Assembly (NCBI GenBank): GCA_009911505.1
Contig: QXXL01000094.1
Coordinates: 22,297 to 86,296, forward strand
Source of the DNA: Lachnospiraceae bacterium
GTDB taxonomy: Bacteria; Bacillota; Clostridia; Lachnospirales; Lachnospiraceae
Direction: 5' to 3'
Length of the DNA stretch: 64,000 nt
Made by a program: the position numbers and the translations under genes. The notes under the pieces are model-generated. The model was not told the DNA's origin. It ran no database searches and saw only the letters and a program-made list of their open reading frames with translations. Numbering within the stretch: the stretch's first letter is position 1; the number at the start of each line of letters is the position of its first letter. Shown here in pieces: positions 33,575-42,111 of the stretch.

Positions 33575-36100
33575 ATGATAGACTTTAAGAAAAAAATGGC
33601 AAAAGAAAAGACTTCTAAAAAAGAAAATCCTATTGATATTTATGATAATTTAGATAGGACAAGTGTAGCTGGTCCATTAAGAAATACACAAATACAAATA
33701 TTAGAAAAATGGTACGAAGAAAGGAAAGGAGATAAAGATTTAATAATAAAGCTACATACTGGAGAAGGAAAAACACTTATCGGCTTATTGATATTGCAAT
33801 CGAAGCTTAATATGGGTGAAGGTCCCTGTGTTTATGTATGCCCCAATAAATACTTAGTGGAGCAGGTGTGCATGGAGGCTGTTAAATTTGGGATTGTTGT
33901 TGGTACTATTGGTTCTGATAATGTGATTCCAGGTGAATTTTATGACGGAAAGATGATTTTAGTGACACATGCACAGAAACTTTTCAATGGAAAAACTATT
34001 TTTGGTATTGGTAATCATTTTGAAAAAGTGGGATGTATTATCTTAGACGATGCACATGCTTGTGTGGATGCAATTAGAGAATCATTTATGATAACTATAA
34101 ATAGAAAACAGAATAAGGAATTGTATGATAATTTGTTTAGTCTTTTTGAAGAAGATTTAAATGAGCAAGGAGAAGGTACAGTAATAGATATTATTAAGGA
34201 GAATGATTTTGAGAGTGTTTTACCAATACCATATTGGGTTTGGATAGAGAAAAAAACAGAGGTCTTGAAATTATTATCTAACTATTCTTCCGAAAAATTT
34301 TTGACTTTTTCTTGGTCACTTATTCGTGATTGCATTGATAAGTGTCAAGCTTTTATAGGAAGCCATGAAATTGAAATCATGCCAATTGACGTATCTGTAG
34401 ATGCATTTGGAACATTTTCAAAGGCATCAAATAGGATATTAATGTCTGCTACAACACAGGATGATGTGTTTTTTATTAAAACATTGGAATTTGATTTAAA
34501 AGCAGTAAAAAATCCTTTAATATCTACTGAACAAAAATGGTCTGGAGAGAAAATGATACTTTTGCCATCTTTGCTTAATGAAGAATTTACAAGAGAAAGG
34601 ATGATTGAATATTTTAGTAAATTAAAATATAAATTTGGTGTTGTATCTATTGTTCCAACATGGAAAAAACAAAATGATTATAAAGAATATAATTGTATAT
34701 TGGCAACAACTGAAAATATTTTTTCGGAAATATCACGTTTAAAAAAAGGAACATTTGGAAAGGTATTAGTTCTAACAAATAGATATGACGGTATTGATTT
34801 ACCTGATGCAGCCTGTCGAATTCTAATTTTAGATTCATTGCCATTTTTTACCAATATGAGTGATGCATATGAAGAACAATGTAGAACTAATAATAAATTG
34901 GTTCAAAAGAAAATTGCTCAAAAAATTGAACAGGGGATAGGAAGAAGTGTTAGAGGGGAAAAAGATTATTCTTGTATTCTAATTATAGGAGCAGATATTG
35001 CAAAATTTATGAGAAATTCCGTGACAAGAAAGTTATTTTCTGAACAATCACAAAAACAAGTTGAGATAGGGTTACAGCTTGCGGAATGGTCAAAAGAAGA
35101 AGGACAAAAATGTAAAATTGATGACTTGGTGGATTTGATTAATCAGTGTTTAAAAAGAGATGAAGGATGGAAAGAATATTATAAAAGTGAAATGGATAAA
35201 ATTTCGGAACCCCCGCAAGAATTGGATATGTATAAGATAATTACCGCAGAAAAAAAGGCAGAAAAATTATATGCAAAAGAAAAGTATGATGATGCTGTAA
35301 AGATTATTGAGAACTTATTGAATGATATTTCATTTGATTCTAATGATAGAGGATGGTATTGGCAGCTTATGGGACGCTATAAATATGCAGTAAGCAAATT
35401 AGAATCAGTGAAGTTTCAACAGAAGGCGTTTGCTTGTAATCCACAAGTTATGAAACCTAAAGATGGGATAATTTACAATAAAATTGGTAATGTTAATTCG
35501 AATAGAATACAAGCAATTAAGAAATGGTTCAAAAAATTTGGCTCTTATGAGGATGTATTACTTGAGGTCAACAATCTGTTGGAGAATATGAGCTTTGGTA
35601 TGAAGGCAGAGAAATTCGAAAAAAGTGTCGAAGATATGGGTAAATTATTAGGCTTTGAGAGTCATAGACCAGATAAGCTGATAAGAAAAGGACCAGATAA
35701 TTTGTGGTGCTTAAAAAATAATATGTTTATGATGTGGGAGTGTAAAAGCGAGGTAAGCGAAAACAGGAAATCAATACAAAAATATGAAGTTGGACAGATG
35801 AACAACCATTGTGCATGGTTTTCAAATGAATATGGGAATATAGATGTATTGCGTATAATGGTAATTCCAACAAAGATTGTGGCGTATGAGGCTGATTTTA
35901 CTCATGATGTGAAAATTATGAGAAAAAAAGGGTTAAAATTATTTAAGAAAAATATTTTGAGTTACATAAAAGAATTTAGAGATTATGACATATATAATCT
36001 TTCGGATGAAGTAATTAACAATGCCCTTACGCTTCATAAATTAGAAGAGGAAGATTTAGGAACTTTATATTTTGAGGATTGGAAAAAGGAGCATAATTGA
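33575..36100 (+). CDS. SF2 helicase with C-terminal PD-(D/E)xK nuclease
   Basis: An 841-residue protein, likely an anti-phage helicase-nuclease. Walker A LHTGEGKTLIGLL (about residues 60-72), DDAH box (about 157-160), MSATTQDD (about 291), motif VI GIGRSVRGE (about 455). Around residues 570-640 are TPR-like helices (AEKLYAKEKYDDAVKIIENL). The C-terminus has KGPDNLW (Asp about 707) and MWECKSEV (Glu722, Lys724), a PD-(D/E)xK nuclease core. GGGAGA precedes the ATG. It stands alone in a defence island. Single-protein helicase-nuclease fusions are known in several defence systems; I cannot name one. Confidence 0.65.
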   Translation: MIDFKKKMAKEKTSKKENPIDIYDNLDRTSVAGPLRNTQIQILEKWYEERKGDKDLIIKLHTGEGKTLIGLLILQSKLNMGEGPCVYVCPNKYLVEQVCMEAVKFGIVVGTIGSDNVIPGEFYDGKMILVTHAQKLFNGKTIFGIGNHFEKVGCIILDDAHACVDAIRESFMITINRKQNKELYDNLFSLFEEDLNEQGEGTVIDIIKENDFESVLPIPYWVWIEKKTEVLKLLSNYSSEKFLTFSWSLIRDCIDKCQAFIGSHEIEIMPIDVSVDAFGTFSKASNRILMSATTQDDVFFIKTLEFDLKAVKNPLISTEQKWSGEKMILLPSLLNEEFTRERMIEYFSKLKYKFGVVSIVPTWKKQNDYKEYNCILATTENIFSEISRLKKGTFGKVLVLTNRYDGIDLPDAACRILILDSLPFFTNMSDAYEEQCRTNNKLVQKKIAQKIEQGIGRSVRGEKDYSCILIIGADIAKFMRNSVTRKLFSEQSQKQVEIGLQLAEWSKEEGQKCKIDDLVDLINQCLKRDEGWKEYYKSEMDKISEPPQELDMYKIITAEKKAEKLYAKEKYDDAVKIIENLLNDISFDSNDRGWYWQLMGRYKYAVSKLESVKFQQKAFACNPQVMKPKDGIIYNKIGNVNSNRIQAIKKWFKKFGSYEDVLLEVNNLLENMSFGMKAEKFEKSVEDMGKLLGFESHRPDKLIRKGPDNLWCLKNNMFMMWECKSEVSENRKSIQKYEVGQMNNHCAWFSNEYGNIDVLRIMVIPTKIVAYEADFTHDVKIMRKKGLKLFKKNILSYIKEFRDYDIYNLSDEVINNALTLHKLEEEDLGTLYFEDWKKEHN

Positions 36101-36309
36101 TAAATACATTAAAACAATAAAGATTTTTTGACAAGTCGTCAGTAGTTCTAATGTGATGGATAAGTTAGAAATAAAATAGTACCTAAAGATAATATCATAA
36201 AAGGAAAAGCTAAGATTGAAAGAAACAGAAGTTATTGTGCAAAGTATGTAATATTTTAAATTTTGCATTCGAAAGATTTTAAATTGACAATATCTATGAT
36301 TTTGTAGGA

Positions 36310-36435
36310 AAAAGTTTGTTCAAACGGTGTTCATATAGTAAAGAAATTGACGATATTTCTTGTTTGTATGTGGATATGTTTGCATCTGGTGTTCATGTTG
36401 AAACAGTCTGTCTGCTGACGAGAAAAGCCCCGTAA
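36310..36435 (+). pseudogene. 3' fragment of an RlmD/TrmA-type RNA (uracil-5)-methyltransferase
   Basis: The last ~35 codons read CLYVDMFASGVHVETVCLL then TRKAP and TAA. The VDMF...HVETV pattern is the C-terminal end of 23S rRNA (uracil-5-)-methyltransferases. The upstream part is missing. The direct repeat copy A begins at this stop codon, pointing to a mobile cassette at the gene's end. Confidence 0.45.
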
Positions 36436-36583
36436 ATCAAAGGATTCCGCCGATTTGGGACGAAAATGGTTGTGTGTTTCAGTTTCCGCAGAATGGGTAT
36501 GAGGGAATTGGTTTACCTAGGGGGTAAGATTTTCGGAATTGTCGATATACATTTTGGCAAAATGGATATCTTTTGGCAAAAGT
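36434..36583. repeat. ~150-bp direct repeat, copy A
   Basis: Begins AAATCAAAGG at the stop codon of the methyltransferase fragment; contains GGGACGAAAATGG, GGGTATGAGGGAATTG and TATACATTTTGGC. Copy B is at 38546-38693. About three-quarters of positions agree. Confidence 0.75.
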
Positions 36584-36607
36584 TGGTTTTTGTTATAGGA
36601 GCGTATT

Positions 36608-37066
36608 ATGAAGGATATTGAACAATTTGCAATCCAATTTCGGGAAGCAATCAATTTGGCTTTGGAAGCAGGAGAGTTTGATTGCGACAGTATATATCGC
36701 AGATTTCCACGTGCTTGTTGTGGAGATACGAGTGATTTGTTGGCACAGTATTTATTGGATAATGGTGTCAAAACAGATTATGTCTGTGGAACATATTGGG
36801 GCAAACCAGATGGAAACGGACAATCCCATGCGTGGCTGATGGTAGACAAGCATATTATCGTAGATATCACTGGTGATCAATTTAGTGACAGGTCTACTTT
36901 TCTAAATTATGACAAATCAGTCTATGTAGGCGAGGGAGATGATTTCCATAGGCTATTTGCGGTGGAGGACAGAGATGTTCATGAGCATCATGGGTTGAGT
37001 GCGTTGGGTGGTTTTTGCGGACCAAGGCTTTGGGAGTTGTATAGGAAAATACTTAAATATGTTTAG
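36608..37066 (+). CDS. transglutaminase/papain-like hypothetical protein
   Basis: A 152-residue protein with a candidate Cys-His-Asp triad: FPRACCGD (Cys about 38), GQSHAWLMV (His about 77) and VDITGDQF (Asp about 90), the order expected of transglutaminase- or papain-like folds. AGGAG lies before the ATG. It is the first of two genes between the ~150-bp repeats. It could be a cysteine protease or deamidase; the family is not firm. Confidence 0.55.
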   Translation: MKDIEQFAIQFREAINLALEAGEFDCDSIYRRFPRACCGDTSDLLAQYLLDNGVKTDYVCGTYWGKPDGNGQSHAWLMVDKHIIVDITGDQFSDRSTFLNYDKSVYVGEGDDFHRLFAVEDRDVHEHHGLSALGGFCGPRLWELYRKILKYV

Positions 37067-37133
37067 CAATTGCAATTGAGAAATTTAATATTAGGGATTA
37101 TAAAGCTATTTTATGGTAATAGAGGAGAAAGTA

Positions 37134-38429
37134 ATGGAACCGCCATATATTTTGATTTCAACAATTAGTCCAGAAAAGGGAAAGAAAATATGTGATTTTG
37201 ACAAACATTCAAAATACCTTGTAAAAGTTGTTGCTCCTACAGATTTATCAGAAACACTTTTTCAATACGCAGAAGATTTCTTTGAGGCAGCACATATAAT
37301 TACAGAGTTTATATTATATGCAGAACATCCAGATATTGGTAAACTGGATACATATTTTTTTGCAATTGCTTTTTTGTATCGACATTGTATTGAAGTTGGA
37401 TTAAAGGCGATTGGTTTTCAGTACATTCAAGACAAAGAGGAAAGGAAGCAATTTGTAAAAAATACTCGCCATAATTTATATGACATATTGCATGTGATTG
37501 CAAATGAAAGTGATTCAGTAAGACCTGATGAAGAAGTGGAATGGTTAAGAAAGTATTTTGAGGACTTGTCTCAAACGGATAGGGAATCGGATTCATTTCG
37601 TTATCCGTTCCATATAGTATGGGAATTAGATGAATGGGGATTGGATGGAAAATTTGCTATCAAGCGAATTTTTACAGAGCAAACACATATTGATTTAGTG
37701 AAATTTGCAAACAAATTTGAAGCGGCATATGAAATAATAAAAAAATGGTATTTGAAGAAAACGGATGCTGCAGTTGAGTGGAAAGAATTAGAACCAGTTT
37801 TTATAGAAACGGGAGGATATTATTACGCACAATCTGTTGTTGGTTATCAATATAGACGACAGGATTTTTATCCGTATACGAAAGCATATTTGGAAACTGC
37901 GAATTACTTGAAATGGTATATGAAAAATGAAACCGACTTAGGAAACAGCAACTGTAAAAATCATCTTTTTCTCCCAATGTGTTATTTATATAGAAATTGC
38001 GTTGAACTTAGTTTGAAAACTATTTGGTTTGAAGAAACAGGTGAAGATTTTCAAATTAAATGTAAATTGATGTTAGATAAAAAGCACAGTATCGAGGGGA
38101 TGTGGAAAAAACTTAAGCCATATGTACTTGAATACAGTAAAGGTACAGATGAACCGGAATATATTGAGGTTATAGAGGATTATTGTATTCAAGTACATAA
38201 ATTGGATAGTGATGCAAATAAATTTAGATATCCAATGGCAAATACAATGCAGGTATATTTTCCTCAAAATAAACGATTTGATTTCATGCATGTAGGAGAC
38301 TTTTTTGAGGCTTTAAATAATATCCTTGATGGAATCGACAGTGAATTTAGTTATATAAATGAGATGAAGGCAGAAATGGAAGCTGAGTATAGAGCTGAAA
38401 TGATGGCAGAACAGGATTATTATTGGTAA
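37134..38429 (+). CDS. hypothetical protein with duplicated HEPN-like helical domain
   Basis: A 431-residue protein that repeats one design twice. Half 1: FLYRHCIEVGLKAIGFQY (about 80-100), then TRHNLYDILHVI. Half 2: CYLYRNCVELSLKTIWFEE (about 290), then KKHSIEGMWKKLKPYV. The RxxxE-LK and later H-L-LW motifs resemble HEPN-fold helical domains of toxins and defence proteins. The usual RxxxxH nuclease motif is not clear. ATG 37134 is chosen for GAGGAG 7 nt upstream. The gene fills the second half of the repeat-flanked cassette. Confidence 0.5.
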   Translation: MEPPYILISTISPEKGKKICDFDKHSKYLVKVVAPTDLSETLFQYAEDFFEAAHIITEFILYAEHPDIGKLDTYFFAIAFLYRHCIEVGLKAIGFQYIQDKEERKQFVKNTRHNLYDILHVIANESDSVRPDEEVEWLRKYFEDLSQTDRESDSFRYPFHIVWELDEWGLDGKFAIKRIFTEQTHIDLVKFANKFEAAYEIIKKWYLKKTDAAVEWKELEPVFIETGGYYYAQSVVGYQYRRQDFYPYTKAYLETANYLKWYMKNETDLGNSNCKNHLFLPMCYLYRNCVELSLKTIWFEETGEDFQIKCKLMLDKKHSIEGMWKKLKPYVLEYSKGTDEPEYIEVIEDYCIQVHKLDSDANKFRYPMANTMQVYFPQNKRFDFMHVGDFFEALNNILDGIDSEFSYINEMKAEMEAEYRAEMMAEQDYYW

Positions 38430-38545
38430 TGAAAGGAATTTCTTACCCCACCCTATATGTGTATGGCTTAGTTTTGCTATGCAGTATAAAACAAAAGATT
38501 AGGGGAATGTTGAAACAAGCCCTCTTTTGATGAAACAAGCTCGAC

Positions 38546-38693
38546 AAATCAAAGGGGTTCGTCGATTCGGGACGAAAATGGATGTGTGTTTTATTCCCTC
38601 AGAGTGGGTATGAGGGAATTGATTTACTTGGAGGGATAAGATTTGGGAAAAAGAGATATACATTTTGGCGAAAGGATATGTTTTCGCAAAAGT
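38546..38693. repeat. ~150-bp direct repeat, copy B
   Basis: AAATCAAAGG..., GGGACGAAAATGG, GGGTATGAGGGAATTG, TATACATTTTGGC, ending about 40 nt before the DUF4268 gene. Matches copy A. Confidence 0.75.
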
Positions 38694-38731
38694 GATTATT
38701 GCAGTTGCTGAATGCGAGGAGGAATGAACGA

Positions 38732-39658
38732 ATGGTAAATTTGAGCAGACTTGAAGAAATAAAAGATTTGAGAACAGTATGGCCGCATGAGGCTTTGGAC
38801 TTTACTCCGTGGCTTGCGCAGGATGATAATATTGCGCTTCTTGCGGACGCAATAGGACTGGATATTACGGTAGACGAGACGGAGTCTTCCGTAGGTGATT
38901 TCAATGTAGATATTTTTGCATCTGAAACGGGAACAGATCGGAAAATTATTATAGAGAATCAACTGGAGGATACAAATCACGATCATCTGGGCAAACTGAT
39001 TACTTATGCTTCTGGCAAGGCGGCGGATGTGATTATCTGGGTTGTAAAGCATGCTCGTGAGGAACATAAGGCAGCGATAGAGTGGCTGAACAATCATACC
39101 GATGAAAAAATAGGTTTTTTCCTTTGTGAGATAAAATTGTACCGCATCGGGACTTCTGAGCCGGCTGTGAAGTTTGAAGTAATTGAGAAACCGAATGATT
39201 GGACAAAAGAAGTAAAGAAGAACGAATCTGCAAACGGAACACAGCAGCAGCGTTATGATTATTGGGCGGCGTTTCAAGATTATGCATTCCAGAACGTGCA
39301 GTTTGCTAAAAACTTTAACCGCCGGAAAACATCGATGAAACATTGGATGAATTTCAGCATAGGTTCTTCGGCTTGTCACATTGCCGTATCGCAGATTCTA
39401 AAACGTAATGAACTGGATGTAGAACTGTATATTAGCGAGGACAAAGAGTTGTTCCGTTCTTTGTTTCAGAATAAAGAGGCTATTGAATCAGATGCAGGAT
39501 TGACCTTTGACTGGAGGGAATTGCCAGAACGTAAAGCAAGCCGCATCGTTATTGAAAAAGATGCGGTTTTGGATGATAAGAATCAGTGGAATGCGCAGTT
39601 TGATTGGCTGATAGATGTCATGGTCAAAATGAAAAAGGCATTTAGGAAATATCTATAA
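38732..39658 (+). CDS. DUF4268 protein, PD-(D/E)xK nuclease-like
   Basis: A 308-residue protein. The N-terminus (LTVDETESSVGDFNVDIF, then IIIENQLEDTNHDHLGKLITYA) has the GDFxxD...ExQ core of predicted PD-(D/E)xK nucleases; the C-terminus (KTSMKHWMNFSIGSS and following) is the DUF4268 region. Found in defence islands of Firmicutes. ATG 38732 follows GAGGAGG by 8 nt. Probable DNA-cutting or DNA-binding defence role. Confidence 0.7.
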   Translation: MVNLSRLEEIKDLRTVWPHEALDFTPWLAQDDNIALLADAIGLDITVDETESSVGDFNVDIFASETGTDRKIIIENQLEDTNHDHLGKLITYASGKAADVIIWVVKHAREEHKAAIEWLNNHTDEKIGFFLCEIKLYRIGTSEPAVKFEVIEKPNDWTKEVKKNESANGTQQQRYDYWAAFQDYAFQNVQFAKNFNRRKTSMKHWMNFSIGSSACHIAVSQILKRNELDVELYISEDKELFRSLFQNKEAIESDAGLTFDWRELPERKASRIVIEKDAVLDDKNQWNAQFDWLIDVMVKMKKAFRKYL

Positions 39659-39728
39659 TTACTGTGGGCAGAGCATTTCTTGAAAAAGAGGAATTGCAAT
39701 ATTATGTGAGAGATAAGGTGGTTGTCAG

Positions 39729-40040
39729 ATGGCATCAAGCAAAGAGTACTTGAATTCCATATTGGGGCAGTTTGCGAAATTGACAGAGGTATCCTATCGG
39801 GCTATGATGGGAGAATACATCATTTATTATCGAGGCAAGGTGGTTGGTGGAATTTATGATAATCAGTTTCTTGTAAAGCCTACAAAATCTGCGTTGGCTA
39901 TGATGCCGGATGCAAGGATGGAATTTCCGTATGAAGGAGCAAAAGAGATGTTTCTCGTGGACGATGTCGATAATAGCGAATTCTTACGAGATTTATTGGT
40001 GGCAATGTATGAGGAACTTCCAGTTCCAAAGAAAAAGTGA
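39729..40040 (+). CDS. TfoX/Sxy N-terminal domain protein
   Basis: A 103-residue protein: SSKEYLNSILGQFAKLTEVS, then MMGEYIIYYRGKVVGGI and VKPTKSALAMMPDA. This is the TfoX N-terminal family (YjhX/TfoX_N), in which members may act as small regulators. It is not the competence activator of Gammaproteobacteria. Weak ribosome site GGTGG before the ATG. Confidence 0.8.
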   Translation: MASSKEYLNSILGQFAKLTEVSYRAMMGEYIIYYRGKVVGGIYDNQFLVKPTKSALAMMPDARMEFPYEGAKEMFLVDDVDNSEFLRDLLVAMYEELPVPKKK

Positions 40041-40119
40041 TGATTTTGATAATAGAAACATAGAAATATGTTGCATCATAAGGTGCTTCATATAGATTAA
40101 AGACGAAGATAAAAACGCA

Positions 40120-40245
40120 ACGCACATCATGGAAGATGTACTAGAGCCGGTAGGTAGCCCGGCCGTCCTGTCTGCTATGGCAGGGTAAGTAACCTGCCCC
40201 TCCGGGTTGTCCGTTCTTTGTCCATAACACATCTTAAGGAGGGAA
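40120..40245 (+). ncRNA. yjdF motif RNA (candidate riboswitch)
   Basis: This leader directly precedes a yjdF gene. AAGATGT at 40133-40139 pairs with ACATCTT at 40229-40235, which lies directly beside the AAGGAGGG ribosome site. Inside are GCCGG/CCGGC and GGCAGG/CCTGCC helices. yjdF-motif RNAs are riboswitch candidates that bind aromatic (azaaromatic) compounds and control translation of YjdF. Pairing near the ribosome site suits translational control. Confidence 0.7.
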
Positions 40246-40249
40246 CGTT

Positions 40250-40666
40250 ATGGATAGGATGTATGGGAAACTGACAGTATATTTTGAAAATCCTTTTTGG
40301 GTAGGAGCTTTTGAGAGAATATCCTATGGAAAATTGTCAGTCTGCAAGGTTACATTTGGTGCAGAACCGAAAGATTACGAAGTTTGGGAATTCATTCTCA
40401 AACACTACTACGAGTTGAGTTTTAGTTCACCTATTGAAAATGTAGTAAAGCAAACGGCGGATAATCCAAAGCGCAGACAGCGTAATGCTAGAAAACAATT
40501 GCAGAATTCTGGTATTGGAACAAAATCGCAGCAGGCTCTGCAGATGCAGCGCGAGGAAAGGAAGACCGAGCGTAAACAAATCAGTAAAGAGCAGAGAGAA
40601 ACGGAACAACAACGTCTGTTTAATTTGAAACAGCAGAAGAGAAAAGAGAGGCACAGAGGTCATTGA
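40250..40666 (+). CDS. yjdF: YjdF family protein (DUF2992)
   Basis: A 138-residue protein: KLTVYFENPFWVGAFERI, YELSFSSPIENV, then a long basic tail (RRQRNARKQLQNS and QQKRKERHRGH). This matches the YjdF/DUF2992 family. The function is unknown; its RNA leader suggests a response to toxic aromatic compounds. The basic tail resembles a nucleic-acid binding segment. Confidence 0.9.
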   Translation: MDRMYGKLTVYFENPFWVGAFERISYGKLSVCKVTFGAEPKDYEVWEFILKHYYELSFSSPIENVVKQTADNPKRRQRNARKQLQNSGIGTKSQQALQMQREERKTERKQISKEQRETEQQRLFNLKQQKRKERHRGH

Positions 40667-40681
40667 CTATGCTTTGCCTGC

Positions 40682-40722
40682 AGATATCCGATTTGCGGCT
40701 GCTCGTAAGTCGGATATTTGTG
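40682..40722 (+). terminator. hairpin after yjdF
   Basis: ATATCCGA / TCGGATAT with an 18-nt loop and a T-rich downstream region. Weak terminator. Confidence 0.5.
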
Positions 40723-40770
40723 ATTCTGTTTGATACAAAGACAAGCAGAGAACAAATGTTCTGACGGGGG

Positions 40771-40809
40771 TTGATTTTAGACTGAAAATAGGGTATAATC
40801 AGTCTAAAA
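40771..40809 (+). promoter_or_regulatory. promoter with 11-bp inverted-repeat operator
   Basis: TTGATT at 40771-40776, 17 nt, TATAAT at 40794-40799. The repeat TTTTAGACTGA (40775-40785) / TCAGTCTAAAA (40799-40809) is perfect and spans the spacer between -35 and the end of -10. The AbrB-like protein that starts 17 nt later is the obvious candidate to bind it. Confidence 0.8.
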
Positions 40810-40825
40810 GTGAGGAGTGATTACA

Positions 40826-41002
40826 ATGACTGATTCATGTATTTATCTGGATACTTATGTTCTCCAACAAGATATGCGGGTTAGAATGCCGAAATCTATT
40901 TTGTCCAATTTAAATGTGGAAAAAGGAGAAACAAAATTTGATGTTTATTTAGACAGAGAAGAAAAATCCATAATTCTAAAAATTCATGAGGAAAATAAGT
41001 AG
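40826..41002 (+). CDS. AbrB-like transcriptional regulator of the restriction-modification locus
   Basis: A 58-residue protein: VRMPKSILSNLNVEKGETKF, then VYLDREEKSIILKI. This is the swapped-hairpin AbrB/MazE fold, a small dimeric DNA-binding domain. It is encoded directly before the methyltransferase (17 nt gap) and behind an 11-bp palindromic operator, so it may set the timing and level of methyltransferase expression, as C proteins do in other systems. GAGGAGT precedes the ATG. Confidence 0.65.
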   Translation: MTDSCIYLDTYVLQQDMRVRMPKSILSNLNVEKGETKFDVYLDREEKSIILKIHEENK

Positions 41003-41018
41003 ACATGGAGGAAATAGC

Positions 41019-42098
41019 ATGATGAGGAATGTGATTAAAGCGGTTTCCCTGTTTTCCGGTGCTGGCGGTATGGATGTTGGCTTTGAAAGTGCAGGGGTTC
41101 AGGTGGTATTTGCAAATGAGTTAGTGAAAGAAGCTGCTGAAACATATAAAGCGAACCATCCAAATGGAATGATGATTAATGATGACATTAACAATATTAT
41201 GGATAAATTAGATGGATTTAGAGGAGTAGAGATTGTATTTGGTGGTCCTCCGTGTCAGGGATTTTCTGTAGCAGGAAAGATGGACCCAGATGATGAACGC
41301 AGTAAATTGATTATGACATTTCTCGATGTGGTTGAAAGAGTGCAGCCCAAAGCCTTTGTAATGGAAAATGTAAAAGCATTAGGAGTTTTGGGAAAATGGG
41401 AATCCATTAGAAAAAATTATCTGGAACGAGCAAGGCAGCTTGGGTATCTTTGTGTTCCGTTTATTTTGAATGCAACGGAGTATGGTGTTTCTCAGAAAAG
41501 AGAGCGCGTATTTTTTATAGGAATGAAAGAAAACTTAGATCCATTTTTTGAACATCACATGAGGGAGCTGATTGAGCAGCAAAAAAATGAAGCTCCTATT
41601 ATCAAGGATTTACTGTTTCCATTAGGACGCGCAGGAACAGAACAGAATCCAGATACCTGTACAGCCAAAATTACATTTGCAACACATCCCATTATGAGAA
41701 AATCGCCGTATGCTGGCATGTATTTTAATGGACAGGGAAGACCAATCAATATTGATGGATATTCGAATACATTACCAGCCTCAATGGGAGGAAACAAGAC
41801 ACCATTTGTAGATGAAGAGTATCTTTATGGTGAAGCTGAGAGCGATTGGGTGGTTGATTATCATAAAGGATTGCTTGATGGTTCTATCATTCCGGAATTT
41901 AAAGATGCTCCAAGCAGACTTCGGAGGATAACGATAAAGGAAGCTGCAAAAATACAGACCTTCCCGGATGATTATATTTTCTGTGGTAATAAAGGGAAGA
42001 TATATACGCAGATTGGAAATGCAGTTCCATGTAAAATGGCGGAAGCTGTTGCGAGAGCAGTAATTGCTTATTTAGATACGGAGATGGCACTGGCTTGA
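41019..42098 (+). CDS. C5 cytosine-specific DNA methyltransferase
   Basis: A 359-residue enzyme that transfers a methyl group from S-adenosylmethionine to cytosine C5 in a short target. Motif I LFSGAGGMDVGFE, motif IV GGPPCQGFSVAGK with catalytic Cys79, motif VI MENVKAL, motif VIII QKRERVFFIG, and motifs IX-X including RRITIKEAAKIQTFP and QIGNAVP. ATG 41019 follows GGAGG. With the SacI-family endonuclease downstream on the other strand, it forms the protective half of a type II restriction-modification system. Confidence 0.92.
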   Translation: MMRNVIKAVSLFSGAGGMDVGFESAGVQVVFANELVKEAAETYKANHPNGMMINDDINNIMDKLDGFRGVEIVFGGPPCQGFSVAGKMDPDDERSKLIMTFLDVVERVQPKAFVMENVKALGVLGKWESIRKNYLERARQLGYLCVPFILNATEYGVSQKRERVFFIGMKENLDPFFEHHMRELIEQQKNEAPIIKDLLFPLGRAGTEQNPDTCTAKITFATHPIMRKSPYAGMYFNGQGRPINIDGYSNTLPASMGGNKTPFVDEEYLYGEAESDWVVDYHKGLLDGSIIPEFKDAPSRLRRITIKEAAKIQTFPDDYIFCGNKGKIYTQIGNAVPCKMAEAVARAVIAYLDTEMALA

Positions 42099-42111
42099 AC
42101 GGAGGGCAATT

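Noticed and set aside
38699..39379. Minus-strand frame over the DUF4268 gene
   Set aside because: The plus strand shows a ribosome site and recognised domains; the minus frame is a shadow.
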